The notes: generated by a model from the letters alone, not told the origin. A stretch of DNA of 64,000 nt from an uncultured Paraglaciecola sp. (GCF_913020055.1 NZ_CAJWCF010000003.1:1-64000); one strand, 5' to 3'. Shown: positions 27,674-37,894, counted from the first letter of the stretch. Numbers and translations: made by a program.

Positions 27674-28585
27674 ATGTATAAAATTGATACTCCATCGAGT
27701 GAACAAGAGTTCACAGACTATTTTGCATTTCGTTGGAAAATGTTAAGGGAGCCATGGAAATATCCAGAGGGCTCTGAAAAAGATGAGTACGAACAAGTTA
27801 GTCAACACAGGATGATCCGTAACTCTGATGGTGATGTGATTGCCGTTGGCAGAGTACATATGAACTCTGCAGAAGAAGCCCAAGTACGCCATGTGGCGGT
27901 CGAAAAAAACTACCAAGGAAAAGGCTTAGCAAAAATGCTTGTAGCCTCTTTAGAAGCGGTCGCCCGATCAGAAGGCGCAGTGCGGATTGTCACTAATAGT
28001 ACCCAAGCATCCATCGCATTGTTTACCAGTTTAGGCTTTAAGGCACAAGAAGGTGCACCGAAAGAACTTGGTGAGCAACAACGTCAGCAAATGGTGAAAA
28101 AACTGACTGATCTAAGCAGTATTTTATTGCATCCCAAATGGTGTAAATTATTACAAAGAACTTGGCATGACACCATTCCTATTAGCGAACAGATGGGAAT
28201 AAAACTGCACCAATATACCGGTCGTACCCTTGAGACTCGGGCGTCTTTGAATAAAAATATTAATCTGCATGGCACAATGTTCGCAGGCAGTATTTTTTCT
28301 CTGGCGACATTGACCGGTTGGGGCATGATATTTCTGCAGCTCAAAGAAAAAGGGTTAGATGGGGAAATTGTATTAGGTGATGGCAATATTCATTACCATA
28401 AGCCTATTACCATGCAACCTAGAGCCTTGTGTAACATTGAATCACTGAGTGGTAAGTTTGAACTTTTAGATAAAAACAAAAAATGCAAAATTAAACTAAA
28501 TGTAGCTATTTTAGATGGTGATAATGCAGTCGCTGAATTTTCTGGGATATTTTGGATTTTACCTAATATCGAAACTCACGATTAA
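27674..28585 (+). CDS. GNAT acetyltransferase-hotdog fusion, YiiD (FabY/MadA)-like
   Basis: The 303-residue protein joins an N-terminal GNAT domain (about 1-140, with VRHVAVEKNYQGKGLAKML across 72-90) to a YiiD_C hotdog thioesterase-like domain (about 150-300, with LHGTMFAGSIFSLA). E. coli YiiD has the same build and has been linked to malonyl-ACP decarboxylation for starting fatty-acid synthesis. It is also next to dtd in E. coli, so the shared neighbourhood supports orthology. The start is ATG. An intrinsic terminator follows. Confidence 0.85.
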   Translation: MYKIDTPSSEQEFTDYFAFRWKMLREPWKYPEGSEKDEYEQVSQHRMIRNSDGDVIAVGRVHMNSAEEAQVRHVAVEKNYQGKGLAKMLVASLEAVARSEGAVRIVTNSTQASIALFTSLGFKAQEGAPKELGEQQRQQMVKKLTDLSSILLHPKWCKLLQRTWHDTIPISEQMGIKLHQYTGRTLETRASLNKNINLHGTMFAGSIFSLATLTGWGMIFLQLKEKGLDGEIVLGDGNIHYHKPITMQPRALCNIESLSGKFELLDKNKKCKIKLNVAILDGDNAVAEFSGIFWILPNIETHD

Positions 28586-28624
28586 TACTTTCTTATTTAG
28601 TCGATACAGTTAATTTTAGGCAAT

Positions 28625-28652
28625 AAAAAAGCGCGAATATCGCGCTTTTTTT
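28625..28652. terminator. bidirectional rho-independent terminator
   Basis: A-run, GCGCGA, short loop, TCGCGC and T-run form a stem of six GC-rich pairs extended by A-T pairs. It lies between the converging YiiD-like and rpoH genes, and the flanking A and T runs serve both strands. Confidence 0.9.
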
Positions 28653-28677
28653 ATAACTCTTGATTAAACGATATCGA

Positions 28678-29532
28678 CTAAGCTGCCATCGCGTTTTGTA
28701 GTTTTTTCATCGCGTTCTTTTCGATTTGTCGAACACGCTCTGCAGATACTTGGTACTTATCCGCTAAATCTTGTAATGTAGTTTTGTCATCTGACAGCCA
28801 GCGAGTTTGGATGATGTGTTGGCTACGGTCGTCAAGTGTTTTGATCGCTGCGTATAATCTGCCCGATGCATTCGAATCCCAATCAGCGTTAATCACTTCA
28901 GACTCTACGTCTTCGCTTTTATCTTCAAGAAATTGTACGGGGGCAAAACTACCACTTTCGTCATCATCGGCAGACAAGTCAAAAGCTTGGTCATGGCTGC
29001 TCATACGAGCTTCCATTTGTAATACTTCTTTGGTACTTACACCTAAAGTTTCTGCTACGTTTTGCACTTCTGCATGAGTAAACCAGCCAAGACGTTTCTT
29101 GTTTTTACGTAGGTTAAAAAACAATTTACGTTGGGCTTTAGTGGTGGCAACTTTGACAATTCGCCAATTCTTTAATACAAATTCATGTATCTCGGCTTTT
29201 ATCCAGTGCACAGCAAAAGAAACCAAGCGAACACCTACTGTTGGATCAAAGCGTTTGACTGCTTTCATCAAACCGATATTGCCTTCTTGAATTAAATCAG
29301 CCTGGGGTAAACCATAACCAGAGTAGGACTTTGCAATATGCACCACAAAACGCAAGTGCGACATAATAAGCTTTCTCGCAGCTTGTAAGTCATCATCTTG
29401 CTGTAAACGCTCAGCTAAGGCGCGTTCATCTTCGGCAGTCAGCATATTAATACCACTTACCGCTTGAACGTAAGTCTCAATGCTGCCCGTTTGCGGGACA
29501 GTTAATGTCAATGCGCGTAAATCTGTACTCAT
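28678..29532 (-). CDS. rpoH: RNA polymerase heat-shock sigma factor RpoH (sigma-32)
   Basis: This sigma factor directs transcription of heat-shock genes. It has 284 residues, the E. coli length, when started at the ATG at 29532, which is preceded by GAGG; a TTG at 29571 would add 13 residues. Region 2 ([19 protein letters not shown], about 70-88), the RpoH box [15 protein letters not shown] and the region 4.2 helix-turn-helix ([20 protein letters not shown]) are all visible. It stands alone here and not behind ftsX, its usual neighbour. The upstream 286 bases also hold the promoter of the divergent EAL-HDOD genes. Confidence 0.95.
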   Translation of the reverse strand: MSTDLRALTLTVPQTGSIETYVQAVSGINMLTAEDERALAERLQQDDDLQAARKLIMSHLRFVVHIAKSYSGYGLPQADLIQEGNIGLMKAVKRFDPTVGVRLVSFAVHWIKAEIHEFVLKNWRIVKVATTKAQRKLFFNLRKNKKRLGWFTHAEVQNVAETLGVSTKEVLQMEARMSSHDQAFDLSADDDESGSFAPVQFLEDKSEDVESEVINADWDSNASGRLYAAIKTLDDRSQHIIQTRWLSDDKTTLQDLADKYQVSAERVRQIEKNAMKKLQNAMAA

Positions 29533-29818
29533 AGTTACCTCGTATAACTCTGCGGCTCGCGATATTAGCAAAAAAGAAACTGCTATGCGACCTTAATTCA
29601 TTCCGTAAACTAGTGTTTAGTTTGCTCTAACTTAATAGACCGCCAAATTCGAAAAAAATTCCAATTTGACTAGATATCGCGACTCAAAATAGTTTTTCAC
29701 GTAAGTAGAAAAAAATTAGAATGTTGTTGGCTTAAAATTACGGTAATCTAGCTTACGTAGCGGTGCTATGTAACGGATCAAAATATCGATAAATAAACTT
29801 TCTAAAGGCAAATAATTT

Positions 29819-31033
29819 ATGTTTTCATACATTGCGCGTCAAGCGATTTTAGATAAAAATAAGGAACTTTATTCTTATGAATTACTATTTAGAGATGGTG
29901 AAAATAATTGTTTTCCAGATATCCCTGCCGATGAAGCCACATCAAAGATTTTAACCGACAGTCATTTAGACTTAGGTTTGGATGACATTACCGCTGGCAA
30001 ACCCGCTTTTATTAATTTTTCTCAAGATACGTTATTACACCGTTTTCCCACCTCACTGGATCCTAAAAAAGTAGTGATCGAAGTGGTCGAAACTGTTAAC
30101 CCAACGGCCAAATTAGTCATAGCATGTAAAAACATCAAAGAGAGTGGTTACAGCGTAGCACTGGATGATCACGATTTTGACCCCAAGTGGGACGTGTTAT
30201 TGCCTTACATTGATATTATTAAAGTGGATATAGTTGAATGTGACGAACAAACTCTAATTGACAATATTGGTAAATATAAAGGCACTAAGATAAAGCTTGT
30301 TGCTGAAAAAATTGAAACGATAGAAGACTTCGAAAAATATCGGGATATGGGGTTCGATTATTTTCAAGGCTACTTTTTTGCCAGACCACAGATAATAAAG
30401 CAAAAGAGATTACCAACCTCAAAGCTATCTTTAATCCAACTAATTGGTGCCAGTTCAGCGAGTGAGTTTGATTTAGAAAAAGTGAGCGGTATCATTCAAC
30501 GTGACGTGTCATTGTCATATAAATTACTGCGCTTTATTAATAACCCTGCTATTAACAAATCTTGTGAAATCAGTGATTTGCGTCATGCTTTGAATTATAT
30601 GGGGCAAGTCGAGGTAAAGAAATTTATCGCACTTTTAGCCTTGGCAAATTTGGGAGATAATAAGCCGGTAGAACTCATTCATTTATCACTTGTTAGAGCT
30701 AAATTTTGTGAATTAATTGGCCAAGCTAAGTCGTTGGAAAATAACCCACCTACCGGATTTTTAATCGGCTTATTTTCTCTGCTCGATGCGCTACTTGACC
30801 AACCTATGGAAGGAATCGTTGAGAAGTTACCTATAGGTGAGAATATTAAAGCGGCATTATGCGGTGATGAAAATGAATTAAAACCATTCCTAGCTTTGAT
30901 TAGAGCGTTTGAGGCCGGATATTGGAATGGTGTAGCCAAGATTTCCAAGCAGTTGTCTCTCGACTTAAAAATGACTCAGGCGTTCTATAATGAATCGTTG
31001 AAATGGGGAATTGCGATGAAGCAGTCTGTATAG
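29819..31033 (+). CDS. EAL-HDOD signalling protein, copy 1
   Basis: The 404-residue cytoplasmic protein has an N-terminal EAL-like domain (about 1-200) and a C-terminal HDOD domain (about 200-395), as in YuxH/CdgJ proteins. The EAL signature reads YELLF. LDD in VALDDHDFD is kept, as is K in IIKVD, but the DDFGTG loop and several metal ligands are missing, so c-di-GMP hydrolysis is doubtful; binding is possible. It is the first of a tandem pair with the gene 135 bases downstream, and the two look roughly half identical. A role in motility or surface behaviour is known for Vibrio CdgJ and is only analogy here. Confidence 0.85.
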   Translation: MFSYIARQAILDKNKELYSYELLFRDGENNCFPDIPADEATSKILTDSHLDLGLDDITAGKPAFINFSQDTLLHRFPTSLDPKKVVIEVVETVNPTAKLVIACKNIKESGYSVALDDHDFDPKWDVLLPYIDIIKVDIVECDEQTLIDNIGKYKGTKIKLVAEKIETIEDFEKYRDMGFDYFQGYFFARPQIIKQKRLPTSKLSLIQLIGASSASEFDLEKVSGIIQRDVSLSYKLLRFINNPAINKSCEISDLRHALNYMGQVEVKKFIALLALANLGDNKPVELIHLSLVRAKFCELIGQAKSLENNPPTGFLIGLFSLLDALLDQPMEGIVEKLPIGENIKAALCGDENELKPFLALIRAFEAGYWNGVAKISKQLSLDLKMTQAFYNESLKWGIAMKQSV

Positions 31034-31168
31034 GGGGATTTTGACATTAAGTTAATAGAAAACGGTATATTCATAGCTTTTTTTTAAGTGTTATGATTAT
31101 AAAATAAACGGTCTGCAACTTTTGACCTAGAGAATCAACACAATAAAAAATACTTAGACAGGACGTAT

Positions 31169-32410
31169 ATGTTTGCTTTTATAGCTCGCCAACCAATATT
31201 AGATAGAGACAAAGAAGTTTTTGCCTACGAGCTTTTTTTTAGGGATGGTAAACAGAATTGTTATCCTAATGTGGAAAGGGATGAAGCAACAAGCAAACTG
31301 ATCGCCAAAAATTATCAAACCCTAAATTTAGACGATATCTCTTGCAGCAAAAAGTCTTTTATTAGTTTCCAATCTGAAACACTGATGAGTGGCTTGCTAG
31401 CTTCTCTTGACCCAGAAAACGTGGTGGTTGAATTGGTTGCGGGTCAAAATGGAGATAGTAGCCTTTTAGATATGTGTAAACATGTTAAAACGATGGGTTA
31501 TAAAATCGCATTGGAAGACTGTCGTCTTAATCCAAGTTGGGATGAGTTTTTACCCTATGTTGATATGCTTAAAGTGAATTCCCATCATGAAAATTTGGAC
31601 TTTTTTGCAGAAAACGTAAATCGATTTATTGATGCTAATGTTCAACTGATCGCGGATAAAGTTGAAACACAGGATAGCTTCAGTGTTTTTAGGGATATGG
31701 GATTCGATTATTTCCAAGGCTACTTTTTTGCTCGGCCGGTATCTGTTTCGAGCAAAAATTTACCCACTTCCAAACTTACCTTAGTAGAGTTGATGGGCGC
31801 TAGTTCTAGCGAATCATTCGACGTTGAAAGTATCAATAGTGTGATTGAGCACGATGTGGGTTTGTCGTATATGTTGTTGCGATTTATCAATAATCCGATG
31901 ATTAACAAACGATATAAAATTACCTCATTGCGACATGCTCTAAATTATATGGGCGAGGTAGAAATTAAGAAGTTTATTGCGTTGTTAGCTTTGGCCAACT
32001 TATCCGACAATAAACCTTTAGAACTACTTCATTTGTCTTTAGTACGCGCAAAGTTTTGTGATTTAGTCGGTACAGAAAAAAATATTGGCAATAATCCTCC
32101 TACCGCATTTTTAGTTGGTTTGTTTTCAATGTTGGACGCTTTACTTGATCAAAAAATGGAAGTGTTGATCGAAGAATTGCCTCTAGTTGATGAGGTGAAA
32201 GATGCATTATGTGGCGTTCAAAATGATTTATTTATGTATTTAATGCTGGCCAAAGCCTTTGAAAGTGGTAATTGGTTAAAAGTGATCAGGATTTCCAAAA
32301 TTCTGGAAATAGATCAAAAGCTGCTACATAGCTTATTTAATGAAGCTATTCTATGGGGGAATGGTGTTCGTAGGTCAATCTCTCCGCACTTTCCAGCATC
32401 TAAGGCCTAG
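31169..32410 (+). CDS. EAL-HDOD signalling protein, copy 2
   Basis: The 413-residue paralogue of the preceding gene has the same EAL-like (about 1-200) plus HDOD (about 200-400) order. The EAL half is more eroded: YELFF replaces the signature, the double aspartate is ED in IALEDCRLN, and the catalytic lysine segment reads LKVNSHH. The HDOD half is better conserved between the copies (both contain HALNYMG and FIALLALANL). This points to a retained HDOD scaffold with a non-catalytic EAL domain. It probably arose by local duplication. Confidence 0.85.
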   Translation: MFAFIARQPILDRDKEVFAYELFFRDGKQNCYPNVERDEATSKLIAKNYQTLNLDDISCSKKSFISFQSETLMSGLLASLDPENVVVELVAGQNGDSSLLDMCKHVKTMGYKIALEDCRLNPSWDEFLPYVDMLKVNSHHENLDFFAENVNRFIDANVQLIADKVETQDSFSVFRDMGFDYFQGYFFARPVSVSSKNLPTSKLTLVELMGASSSESFDVESINSVIEHDVGLSYMLLRFINNPMINKRYKITSLRHALNYMGEVEIKKFIALLALANLSDNKPLELLHLSLVRAKFCDLVGTEKNIGNNPPTAFLVGLFSMLDALLDQKMEVLIEELPLVDEVKDALCGVQNDLFMYLMLAKAFESGNWLKVIRISKILEIDQKLLHSLFNEAILWGNGVRRSISPHFPASKA

Positions 32411-32427
32411 ATTTTTCAATAGGATGT

Positions 32428-33552
32428 ATGGGTTGCATGAATAAGCTGTTCAAAGAACACATAGTGGTGGCTCAGAATGCTTCTGGGCGCAATATGAATG
32501 TGCCCCTGTATCGTTTTGTTGGTGAAAAACCAGGGCCTAAAGTCTATATACAGAGCTCAATTCACGGTGCCGAAGTTCAAGGCAACGTAGTCATTTATCA
32601 ACTGATTCAGTGGCTTAAAACGCTGCCCATCTGCGGCGAAGTATTATTAGTCCCCAACTGTAATCCGGTTGGTACCAACATCAAAGCAGGTGAGTATACC
32701 TTGGGGCGTTTTGACCCAGTTAATGGTACAAATTGGAACCGTGGTTACTACTATGATGACGCCATCATCCATGAGTTTGCGCAGTCCATCGATGACGATG
32801 AAGGCATTCCGTCGATAAAATCTCGCTTTCGACAAAAAATAAAACAACAATTACAAACTAGACTAGATGAAACATGGGGTATTGGTCTGGCTCAGCATCT
32901 TAATTTGAAGTTGCAGCAATTGGCATTTGATGCTGATTATGTGCTGGATTTACACAATGGCCCTGTATCTACGCGGCATATTTATGTACCTGAATATGTT
33001 AAGTCTTCTGCTAGTTTGTTCAATATCCCGCATGTGATATTTATGCCAAATGTGTTTTCAGGTGCTCTGGACGAAGCGATGTTTTGCCCATGGTGGTTAC
33101 TCACAGATTTAGTCAGTAGCAAACGCCAGCAGGCGGTTGATTTTGCAGTGGAAGCATTCACTTTGGAGATGGGTAGCCAAGAAGTGATCAGCTTTCAAGA
33201 TGGTGAATATGACGCTAAAAGTATCCTAACTTATTTGACTGCCAAGGGATGTTTACCTGAAAGTACCTCTATACCTGAGAAAATGTCACGCAAGGCCGTC
33301 AGACTCAATCACTACAAGACTCTTTTTACTCAGCAAGGTGGAATAGTGGAATATATCGCTAAACCAGGTGATATTGTTAAAAAGGGTGAGGTATTAGCCA
33401 AAGTGCTCAATGTGGATAATCTAGATACAGACAGGGCAACAACAGACATACTCGCACCTTGTGATTTAGTTGCTATATTGCATTTCCCCTCGGCCTCGGT
33501 GTTAAGCGGTACCCAACTGTATAAATGTTTTACTGAGTATTTTGAGCTTTAG
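32428..33552 (+). CDS. succinylglutamate desuccinylase/aspartoacylase family protein
   Basis: This 374-residue zinc hydrolase-like protein belongs to the M14-related AstE/AspA family. The zinc motif SIHGAEVQGN (His and Glu) lies near 44-53. NCNPVGTN and the third ligand in LDLHNGP follow, and a C-terminal beta-rich segment (about 290-374) with IAKPGDIVKKGEVLA looks like a biotinyl/lipoyl-type hammerhead. The substrate (an N-acyl amino acid or a peptide) is unknown. Starts at 32428 and 32437 are both possible because AGGA is poorly spaced for either. It may be transcribed with the EAL-HDOD pair. Confidence 0.82.
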   Translation: MGCMNKLFKEHIVVAQNASGRNMNVPLYRFVGEKPGPKVYIQSSIHGAEVQGNVVIYQLIQWLKTLPICGEVLLVPNCNPVGTNIKAGEYTLGRFDPVNGTNWNRGYYYDDAIIHEFAQSIDDDEGIPSIKSRFRQKIKQQLQTRLDETWGIGLAQHLNLKLQQLAFDADYVLDLHNGPVSTRHIYVPEYVKSSASLFNIPHVIFMPNVFSGALDEAMFCPWWLLTDLVSSKRQQAVDFAVEAFTLEMGSQEVISFQDGEYDAKSILTYLTAKGCLPESTSIPEKMSRKAVRLNHYKTLFTQQGGIVEYIAKPGDIVKKGEVLAKVLNVDNLDTDRATTDILAPCDLVAILHFPSASVLSGTQLYKCFTEYFEL

Positions 33553-33577
33553 TTGCAGAGTGTGGTTTGAATATAGA

Positions 33578-34045
33578 TCATACTTTAGGTAGTTCTGTTC
33601 CATTTACTTGGTCGTAAATCAGCGCAGTTTCAACATGGTTAACTTCTTTTCTTGCAGTGATAGCGTTAAATACAAAGTCTCGCAAATGCTCTGTATCTCT
33701 TAAGCTAGCATGTAATAAAAAATCATTTTCGCCACCCATATGATAAAGACTTATCACTTCAGGCAACACAGCCAACTGTTTTTGAAAAGTATCGACTGTG
33801 GGCCGACTGTGATCAGATAGACGGATAGAAATCATTACCTGAATATTGGCGCCTAATGCCTGAAAGTCGACGTTTAATTGTGCACCTTTAATTACCTGAT
33901 CACTTTGTAACTTCTTAATTCTTTCAAGGCATGAAGAGGGAGCAATTCCGACTAGTTCGGCAATATCTTTATTGTTCATTCTGGCGTCTTTGTATAAAGC
34001 CGCTAAAATGGCGATGTCTGTTTTATCTAATTGGCGTTTTGCCAT
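33578..34045 (-). CDS. Lrp/AsnC-family transcriptional regulator
   Basis: This 155-residue regulator has an N-terminal winged helix (about 5-60, with NNKDIAELVGIAPSSCLERIKKL around the recognition helix) and a C-terminal RAM ligand domain (about 70-150) containing YHMGGENDFLL. Such proteins sense amino acids. It starts two bases after anmK ends, so it is the last gene of the M23-anmK-asnC unit. The ligand and targets are not visible from the sequence. Confidence 0.9.
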   Translation of the reverse strand: MAKRQLDKTDIAILAALYKDARMNNKDIAELVGIAPSSCLERIKKLQSDQVIKGAQLNVDFQALGANIQVMISIRLSDHSRPTVDTFQKQLAVLPEVISLYHMGGENDFLLHASLRDTEHLRDFVFNAITARKEVNHVETALIYDQVNGTELPKV

Positions 34046-34047
34046 TA

Positions 34048-35163
34048 TTATTCCCTACCTGAGCAAAAGGTACCTAATACTGCCCCTTTTGTTGCACCAG
34101 TTACGCTGGCTACACTGCCTTGTATTTTATTGACGTTGGCATAGGCAAGCCAAGCAAACGCCATCGCTTCAACTGCATCAGCTTCTACACCCAATTCATC
34201 TGTAGTGAACAATTCGCATTCATGTAATTCTGACTCAAGTTCTTCGACTAAAAATTCATTTCGAGCACCGCCACCACAAATATACACCTGCTCAACATCC
34301 TTAAATTGCAAAACTTGTTTGGCTATCGTATGGGTTGTTAACATGACTAATGTTGCTTGCACAACCTGCGGATCAATTTGCCGAGCAATACAGCCGAGGT
34401 TTTGTTCCAGCCATGCTAGATTAAATTGCTCACGGCCGGTACTTTTAGGCCTTGGAACTGAAAAATAAGGATGGTTGCACAAAAGTTGCAGTAACTCAGG
34501 ATCTGCAGAACGTTGGGCTGCCCATTGTCCTTTTTCATCATAATTTTGCCCTGTATGCAGTTTACACCATACATCTAATAAGGTATTGCCAGGGCCTGTG
34601 TCGTATCCAATAATGTCATCAGAATCAAGTTTTGGTAAATAGGTGATATTTGCTATTCCACCTATATTGATCACAACTCTTGATTGGGATTTGCTAGCAA
34701 ACACCGCTTTGTGGAAAGCCGGCACCAATGGTGCCCCTTGACCACCTAAAGCGATATCTTTGCGCCTAAAATCAGCGATGACATCAATACCAGTTAGTGT
34801 CGCTAGCGTGTTAGGGTCGCCTATTTGCAAACTAAAACTGTGTTCACCAAATGGTATATGCCGAATGGTCTGTCCATGTGAACCTATAGCTTTAATTTGA
34901 TCAGGACGAACATAGTTGTCCTTAAGTAATTGAAGTGACGCTTGTGCAAACACCTCAGCTACAGCCCTATCTGCGCGACCCATTAGTTCGATTTCATTTT
35001 CGCTAGGCGCGCAAAGTTGATGTAATTCATCAGATAAAGAAGACGGAAAAGGAAAGGTTTGACAGTCTAATAATCTAGGGTGTGAACCAGAGAAATCGAC
35101 CAATGCAGCATCAACTCCGTCAATACTGGTCCCAGACATTAAACCAAGATATAACTGTGGCAT
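34048..35163 (-). CDS. anmK: anhydro-N-acetylmuramic acid kinase
   Basis: AnmK phosphorylates and opens 1,6-anhydro-MurNAc from peptidoglycan turnover. The 371-residue protein shows the N-terminal GLMSGTSIDGVD (7-18), the GSHGQTIRH catalytic region, the GGIANITYL motif and the YDTGPGNTL loop with the catalytic aspartate. AGGGG precedes the ATG. It lies eight bases after an M23 endopeptidase, so a wall cutter and a wall-sugar recycling enzyme share an operon. Confidence 0.96.
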   Translation of the reverse strand: MPQLYLGLMSGTSIDGVDAALVDFSGSHPRLLDCQTFPFPSSLSDELHQLCAPSENEIELMGRADRAVAEVFAQASLQLLKDNYVRPDQIKAIGSHGQTIRHIPFGEHSFSLQIGDPNTLATLTGIDVIADFRRKDIALGGQGAPLVPAFHKAVFASKSQSRVVINIGGIANITYLPKLDSDDIIGYDTGPGNTLLDVWCKLHTGQNYDEKGQWAAQRSADPELLQLLCNHPYFSVPRPKSTGREQFNLAWLEQNLGCIARQIDPQVVQATLVMLTTHTIAKQVLQFKDVEQVYICGGGARNEFLVEELESELHECELFTTDELGVEADAVEAMAFAWLAYANVNKIQGSVASVTGATKGAVLGTFCSGRE

Positions 35164-35171
35164 AACTGCCC

Positions 35172-36467
35172 CTAATTCATTGCCAACATGATACGTTTGT
35201 TATTGTTTAATTGCTGTAATCTGAATGCCGCAATATCAATAAATTTACTTTTCTCTTTTTTGGCGATGGGTTGAGCTTTGGGTAAATCGACCGTGCGTGG
35301 ATTACGATGTACGCCGTTTACTAAAAATTCATAATGTAGATGTGGGCCCGACGCCAATCCTGTAGATCCAACGGTGCCAATGAGTTGACCTTGTTTAACT
35401 GTTTGGCCCCTCTTAACTTTTCGTTTGGTAAAGTGTAGATATTTGGTTACGTACTTTTCACCGTGTTGAATAAATACATGATGACCATTGTATTTGTCGT
35501 AAGCCGCTTTAATAACTTTACCGTCGCCTGCGGCCATTACTGGGGTGCCGCGATCTGCTGCATAATCGACTCCCCTATGTGCCTTCCAGCGTTTTTGTAC
35601 TGGATGAAAGCGCTTTTTCTTGAAACTCGAACTGATGTACCTAAAGTTGACGGGGGCACGTAAAAAGCTCTTGCGCATACTCTGGCCTTCGGGCGTATAA
35701 AAATTGCCGTCTTCATAACGTATCGCTGTGTACGCCTCTCCTTGATTGACAAACTGCGCGGCGACTATGTCTCCGTTTTCGATAAATTCACCGTCAATAT
35801 AATGCTCTTCAAACATCACATAAAAACTATCGCCTGCTCTGAGGCCTAAAGCAAAGTCGACATCCCAACCAAAAATACCTGCAACTTGCATTATTTGGTT
35901 ATCGGTTAAATTAGCTTTTACACCCGCATTCCAAAAGCTGTTGGTCACGTCACCCTGAGTGTAATTTAATCGGGTATCAACGTTGAGCGTTTCAATTTTA
36001 CTACTGAAGGAAGAATCTTCGTTTTTACTGATGACCAACGTATCAGTACTGGTAAATGGATACTGCAATGAGATTAACTGGTTTTGCTGATCAATTTGCA
36101 ACTCCAATACCTCACCAGGCATTATTTTGAGTAATTTTTTGGCATCTTGACCTGCATTACTGACGCGATAAGTTTGCTGAGGTGATAAGCCATTCCGTTT
36201 AAATATTAGCGCTAAGTTATCGCCTTTTTTGACAACGACTGACTTAGCTTCATTTATTTCTTCAAGGCCCGAAAGATCTTCTATAGGGAAATTATCAAAG
36301 TTAACTTCTAGGTCATAACGTATGCCTATTTCCAAAGAAGAAGCTGAGTTTTTGTAGGCATTGACTGGCTCAGAAGGGAAAAGAAACAAAACAAACAAGA
36401 AACCTGCAATCACAGACATGATCCATCTGTGTGGTTTAGGCATATTTTTTAAGGTCTTTTTAATCAC
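35172..36467 (-). CDS. M23 peptidoglycan endopeptidase (MepM-like)
   Basis: This 431-residue wall hydrolase is probably anchored by an N-terminal helix (about 14-31). A LysM/OapA-like domain (about 70-125, VVVKKGDNLALIFKRNGLS) precedes a beta-rich linker and the LytM/M23 peptidase domain (about 290-390). Zinc and catalytic residues are present: H298 and D302 (HRGVDYAA), H345 (YLHFTK), and H376/H378 (GPHLHYE), so it should be active on peptide cross-links. The gene is divergent from tyrS and leads the anmK-asnC operon. Confidence 0.92.
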   Translation of the reverse strand: MIKKTLKNMPKPHRWIMSVIAGFLFVLFLFPSEPVNAYKNSASSLEIGIRYDLEVNFDNFPIEDLSGLEEINEAKSVVVKKGDNLALIFKRNGLSPQQTYRVSNAGQDAKKLLKIMPGEVLELQIDQQNQLISLQYPFTSTDTLVISKNEDSSFSSKIETLNVDTRLNYTQGDVTNSFWNAGVKANLTDNQIMQVAGIFGWDVDFALGLRAGDSFYVMFEEHYIDGEFIENGDIVAAQFVNQGEAYTAIRYEDGNFYTPEGQSMRKSFLRAPVNFRYISSSFKKKRFHPVQKRWKAHRGVDYAADRGTPVMAAGDGKVIKAAYDKYNGHHVFIQHGEKYVTKYLHFTKRKVKRGQTVKQGQLIGTVGSTGLASGPHLHYEFLVNGVHRNPRTVDLPKAQPIAKKEKSKFIDIAAFRLQQLNNNKRIMLAMN

Positions 36468-36675
36468 AAATACAACACAATTATTAGTACTTAACTGCAG
36501 AATATATGGATTACGAAGCTTTTTCCAGTTGCAGCTGCTTTTTTGTACACTTTATTAGGTGTAAATAATCACTTTTAGTTATCGTAAAAAATACCATAAC
36601 CCTTTCATTGCTGGGCCTTGGCAAGTAAAATGTCTCACATAAGATAAACAGTAGATTTTTAACAAGGTTACAAAA

Positions 36676-37875
36676 ATGTCTGATTGGCAAAGTGCAATGG
36701 CTGAAATTCAGCGCGGAGCAGAAGAAATATTATTAGAAGACGAACTGATTGCCAAACTAAAAGAAGGCAAACCTTTAAAAATTAAGGCTGGATTTGATCC
36801 TACTGCACCAGACTTGCACTTAGGTCATACTGTCTTAATAAACAAACTCCGGACTTTCCAACAGTTAGGCCATGAGGTGATATTTTTGATTGGCGATTTT
36901 ACTGGCATGATTGGCGATCCTACCGGTAAAAATGTTACCAGAAAGCCGTTGACCAAAGAAGATGTATTGGCTAACGCCGAAACCTATAAAGAACAAGTAT
37001 TTAAGATTTTAGATCCAGCAAAAACTACGATTCGATTTAATTCCGAGTGGATGGAAAAATTGGGTGCTGCTGGCATGATCAAATTAGCTTCTAATCAAAC
37101 CGTTGCACGTATGTTAGAAAGGGATGACTTTAAAAAGCGTTATGCAGGTGGTCAACCTATCGCGATACATGAATTCCTCTACCCATTAGTGCAAGGTTGG
37201 GATTCGGTTGCATTAAAAGCCGATGTTGAATTAGGTGGAACCGACCAAAGATTTAATCTGTTGATGGGCAGAGAACTACAAAAATCTGAAGGACAAAGAC
37301 AACAAACAGTATTGATGATGCCGTTACTTGAAGGATTAGATGGCGTGCAAAAAATGTCAAAATCTTTAGGTAATTATATAGGAATCACTGATGCGCCAAA
37401 TGATATGTTTGGCAAAGTAATGTCTATCTCTGATGACTTAATGTGGCGTTATTACGATTTATTGAGCTTTACCCCTAAAAACGAAATTGAAGCCATTAAA
37501 CAAAAGGTTGAGGCAGGGTTAAATCCACGAGATACAAAAATCGATTTAGCTAAAGAATTGATAACACGTTTTCATAGTGAACAAGATGCAGAAGCGGCAC
37601 ATCAAGATTTTATTCTACGTTTTCAAAAAAAGGCGATCCCAGATGAAATGCCAGAATTTGAATTTGCACTTCCTTCTGAAGGATTGATGATTGCGAATGT
37701 TTTGAAAGACGCAAGTTTAGTTAGCTCGACCTCTGAAGCTATGCGTATGATCAAGCAAGGAGCGGTTAAAATTGATGGAGAGAAAGTTGTCGATAGCAAA
37801 TTAGTGCTTAAAGAGCCAACTGAAGCCGCATATCAAGTTGGAAAACGCAAATTTGCCAGAATAAAGCTGAAATAA
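36676..37875 (+). CDS. tyrS: tyrosyl-tRNA synthetase
   Basis: TyrS charges tRNA-Tyr. The 399-residue class I synthetase has the HIGH-type motif DLHLGHT (46-52), the KMSKS motif in [10 protein letters not shown] (about 227-236) and a C-terminal S4 RNA-binding domain (about 340-399, [16 protein letters not shown]). It belongs to the shorter Pseudomonas-like type rather than the 424-residue E. coli form. It is divergent from the M23 gene with a 208-base shared upstream region. Confidence 0.96.
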   Translation: MSDWQSAMAEIQRGAEEILLEDELIAKLKEGKPLKIKAGFDPTAPDLHLGHTVLINKLRTFQQLGHEVIFLIGDFTGMIGDPTGKNVTRKPLTKEDVLANAETYKEQVFKILDPAKTTIRFNSEWMEKLGAAGMIKLASNQTVARMLERDDFKKRYAGGQPIAIHEFLYPLVQGWDSVALKADVELGGTDQRFNLLMGRELQKSEGQRQQTVLMMPLLEGLDGVQKMSKSLGNYIGITDAPNDMFGKVMSISDDLMWRYYDLLSFTPKNEIEAIKQKVEAGLNPRDTKIDLAKELITRFHSEQDAEAAHQDFILRFQKKAIPDEMPEFEFALPSEGLMIANVLKDASLVSSTSEAMRMIKQGAVKIDGEKVVDSKLVLKEPTEAAYQVGKRKFARIKLK

Positions 37876-37894
37876 ATTTAGATATCATTTTTGC

